A stretch of 64,000 nucleotides of DNA from Limnohabitans sp. WS1 (GTDB lineage: Bacteria > Pseudomonadota > Gammaproteobacteria > Burkholderiales > Burkholderiaceae_C), in assembly GCF_003063265.1 (NCBI RefSeq), contig NZ_NERU01000020.1:18974-82973 (forward strand). Direction: 5' to 3'. The position numbers and the translations under genes are program-made. Shown here in pieces: positions 24,101 through 27,100 of the stretch; within the stretch, counting starts at the first letter, position 1, and every line of letters starts with the position of its first letter. Under the pieces are notes generated by a model that saw only the letters and a list, made by a program, of their open reading frames with translations, had not been told where the DNA came from and did not search any database.

Positions 24101-27100
24101 GTTGCCCACCGTGATCGTGCCGTCTCGGCTGATCTTGTCGCTGCTGCTGGTGCCGCTGTCGCACACCAAAGCGATGGTGGGTGTGGCCACGGCTGTGTCA
24201 ATCACCAAAGCCAGGGTTTGGGCCGGGCTGGTGTTGCCTGCCGCGTCTTGGGCCGTCACGCTCACGTTGCCGCTGGCGATCACCAGGGTGGGCGTCACGC
24301 TCCACTTGCCGTTTGCATCCACGGTGGTGCTGAGCACTTCCAGTGTGCCGGGCATGGTCACTTGGATGATGTCGCCCGTGGTGCCCGTGCCGCTGATGGT
24401 CGGGGTGCTGTCGTTGGTGAGGCGGTCGGTCTTGGCCGCGCTGTTGCTGGCATCGTCCAGTTGCACGGTGAACACAGGCGCTTTGGTGTCCACGGCGTAG
24501 GTCGCGTTGGCCACGGTGCCTGCGTTCCCTGCCTCGTCGGTGTAGGCTGTGCCCAGGCTCAGGGTGTTGCTGGCCGCTTCGGTGTCCACGGCTGGCGTGA
24601 AGGTGGCTGTCCAGATCAGGCCGTCTGCGCTGGCGGTGAAGCTGCTCAAGGTGCCGTTGGGGGCGCTCACATCAGCGTTGCTGAAGTCTTTGACTTTCTC
24701 GCTGAAGGTGATGGTGACCGTGGCGCTTTCGCCTGCTTTGAGGGCGTTGTCGCTCAGGGCGATGGTGGCTGTGGGGGCCTTCAAGTCGATGGCGTAGTTG
24801 CCGCTCACCGTGCTGGCGCCTTGGTTGCCCGCCACGTCGGTGTAGCTGTTGGCCACGCTCATCAGGTTGCTGGCGTCGGCTGTGCCTGCGGTGGGGGTGA
24901 AGGTGCCTGTCCAGGTCTTGCCGCCGTCGGTGGTGGCCAAGGTACTGAGCGTGCCGTTCTCCACCGTGACGTCGGTGTTGTCAAAGCCGGTGACTTTCTC
25001 TGAGAAGCTGATCGTCACTTGCGCGGTCTCGCCTGCCGTGAGGGCGCTGTCGCTGAGCGTGATGCTGGCGGTGGGGCCTTGGGTGTCGACGGCGTAGGTG
25101 GCGCTCGATGCCGCATTTCCTGCGTTGTCCGCCAGGTCACTGTAAGCCCCAGGGTTGACGCTGATGCTGTTGGCGGCGACTTCGACGTTGGCGCTCGGCG
25201 TGAACGTCGCCGTCCAGGTGGTGCCGCCGTCGGTGCTGGCCAGGGTGCTGAGCGTACCGCTGGGCGCGGTGACGTCGGCGTTGCTGAAGTCTTGGACGGC
25301 TTCGCTGAAGGTGATGGTGACTTTGGCGCTTTGACCGGCCGTGAGGCTGGTGATGGCCGTGTTGGTGTTGTCCGTCAGGGTGACGCTGGCCGTGGGGGCC
25401 TTGGTGTCCACGCTGTAGTTGCCGCTGTCTGCGCTTTGGCCTGCGTTGCCGGCCACGTCGGTGTAGGTGCTGGCCAGGGTGATGCTGTTGGTGGCGTCTT
25501 CCAGGTTCACGCTGGGCGTGAAGGTGCCGGTCCAGACGATGCCGTCCGTGCTGCTGAGCGTGCCCAGGCTGCCATTGGCCACGGTGACGTCGGCGTTGCT
25601 GAAGTTGCTGACCTTCTCGCTGAAGGTGATGGTCAGCGTAGTGGTCTCACCGGCTTTCAATGCTTCGTCGGCCAGTTGGACCGTGGCCGTGGGGGCCTTG
25701 TTGTCAATGACGTAGTTGCTGCTGATGTTGCCTGGGCCACCCACGGCGGCGTTGCCTGCCAAGTCGGTGTAGGCCAAGCCCACTTGGATCGCGTTGGTCA
25801 GGTCTTCCACATCGGCGTTGGCGGTGAAGGTGGCCGTCCAAGTCAGACCGCCATCGGCGCTGGCCAGGTTGCTCATGATGCCGTTGTCGGCGCTGAGGTC
25901 ACTCGCATCAAAGGCGGTCACTTTCTCGCTGAAAGTGATGGTGACGGTGGCAACATCTGCCGCTTTGAGCGAGGTTTTGCTGACCACCAGGCTTTGCACG
26001 GTGGGGGCGGTGATGTCCACGCTGTAGCTGCTGTCGACCGACACGTTTTGGGTGTTGCCTGCGGCATCGGTGGCAAACACGACCACACTGAGGGTCAGGT
26101 CGGCATCGGCGATCAGGGCGGCCGTGTCCACCTCGATGCTGTAGTGACCCGAGGCGTCCACCGTGCCACTGAAGGTTTTGCCGTGGACGTAAACATTCAC
26201 CTTGTCGCCGTCTTGTGCGTTGCTGACCTCGCCCACGATGGAGGTGGTGGCCGATTGCGCGTCGCTGGGGCCCATGGCGTTGTCGCCGGAGACGGGGCTG
26301 ATGCTCAACGTGGTCGCCGGGGCGGTGGTGTCGAGTACAAAATTCAAAGTGCTGGACACTGCCACATTGCCTGCGGCATCGGTTTGGCGAACGATGACGC
26401 TGTTGGCCCCCTCTTTGGGCGTAAAAGTGGGGCTCCAGCTGCCACCGTTGGCGCTGTATTCGACCAAGGCCCCGGTTTCAAGGTTGGCCAGTGCGAGCGT
26501 GGCATCTTTGCTGAGCTTGTCGCTGGAGCTGCTGCCGCTGTCGCACACCAAGGTCAGGCCCGGTGTGGCCATGCTGGTGTCAATGCTCAGAGCCAAGCTT
26601 TGGGGGGCACTGGTGTTGCCGTGCGCGTCTTTGGCCACAGCCGTGACGTTGCCACTGGTGATGGCTTGGGTGGGTGTGACTTGCCAGATGCCACCTGAAA
26701 CCACCGCCTTGAGGACTTCCTGGGTGCCGGGCATGGTCACTTCGATGGTGTCACCGTTGCTGCCAGTGCCACTGAGGGTGGGGGTGTCGTCGTTGGTCAG
26801 GCGATCTGTTTTGGAGGCGCTGTTGCTGGCGTCATCGAGTTGCAGCGTGAACACCGGGGGCCGGGTGTCCACCAGGTAATTGGGCCCACTGCCTGCAGCG
26901 CCCGGGTTGTTCACCAAGTCGGTGTACTGGCTGCTCAGGGTGACGCTGTTGCTGGCAACTTCCAAGTCGCTTGTGGGGGTGAAGATCACGGTCCAGGTTT
27001 GGCCGCCATCGGCGCTCGAGAGTTGACTCAACTGACCGTTGTCGGCCTTCAAGTCGCCCAATTCCAGGCCCTGCACCTTCTCACTGAACTGCAGGGTCAC

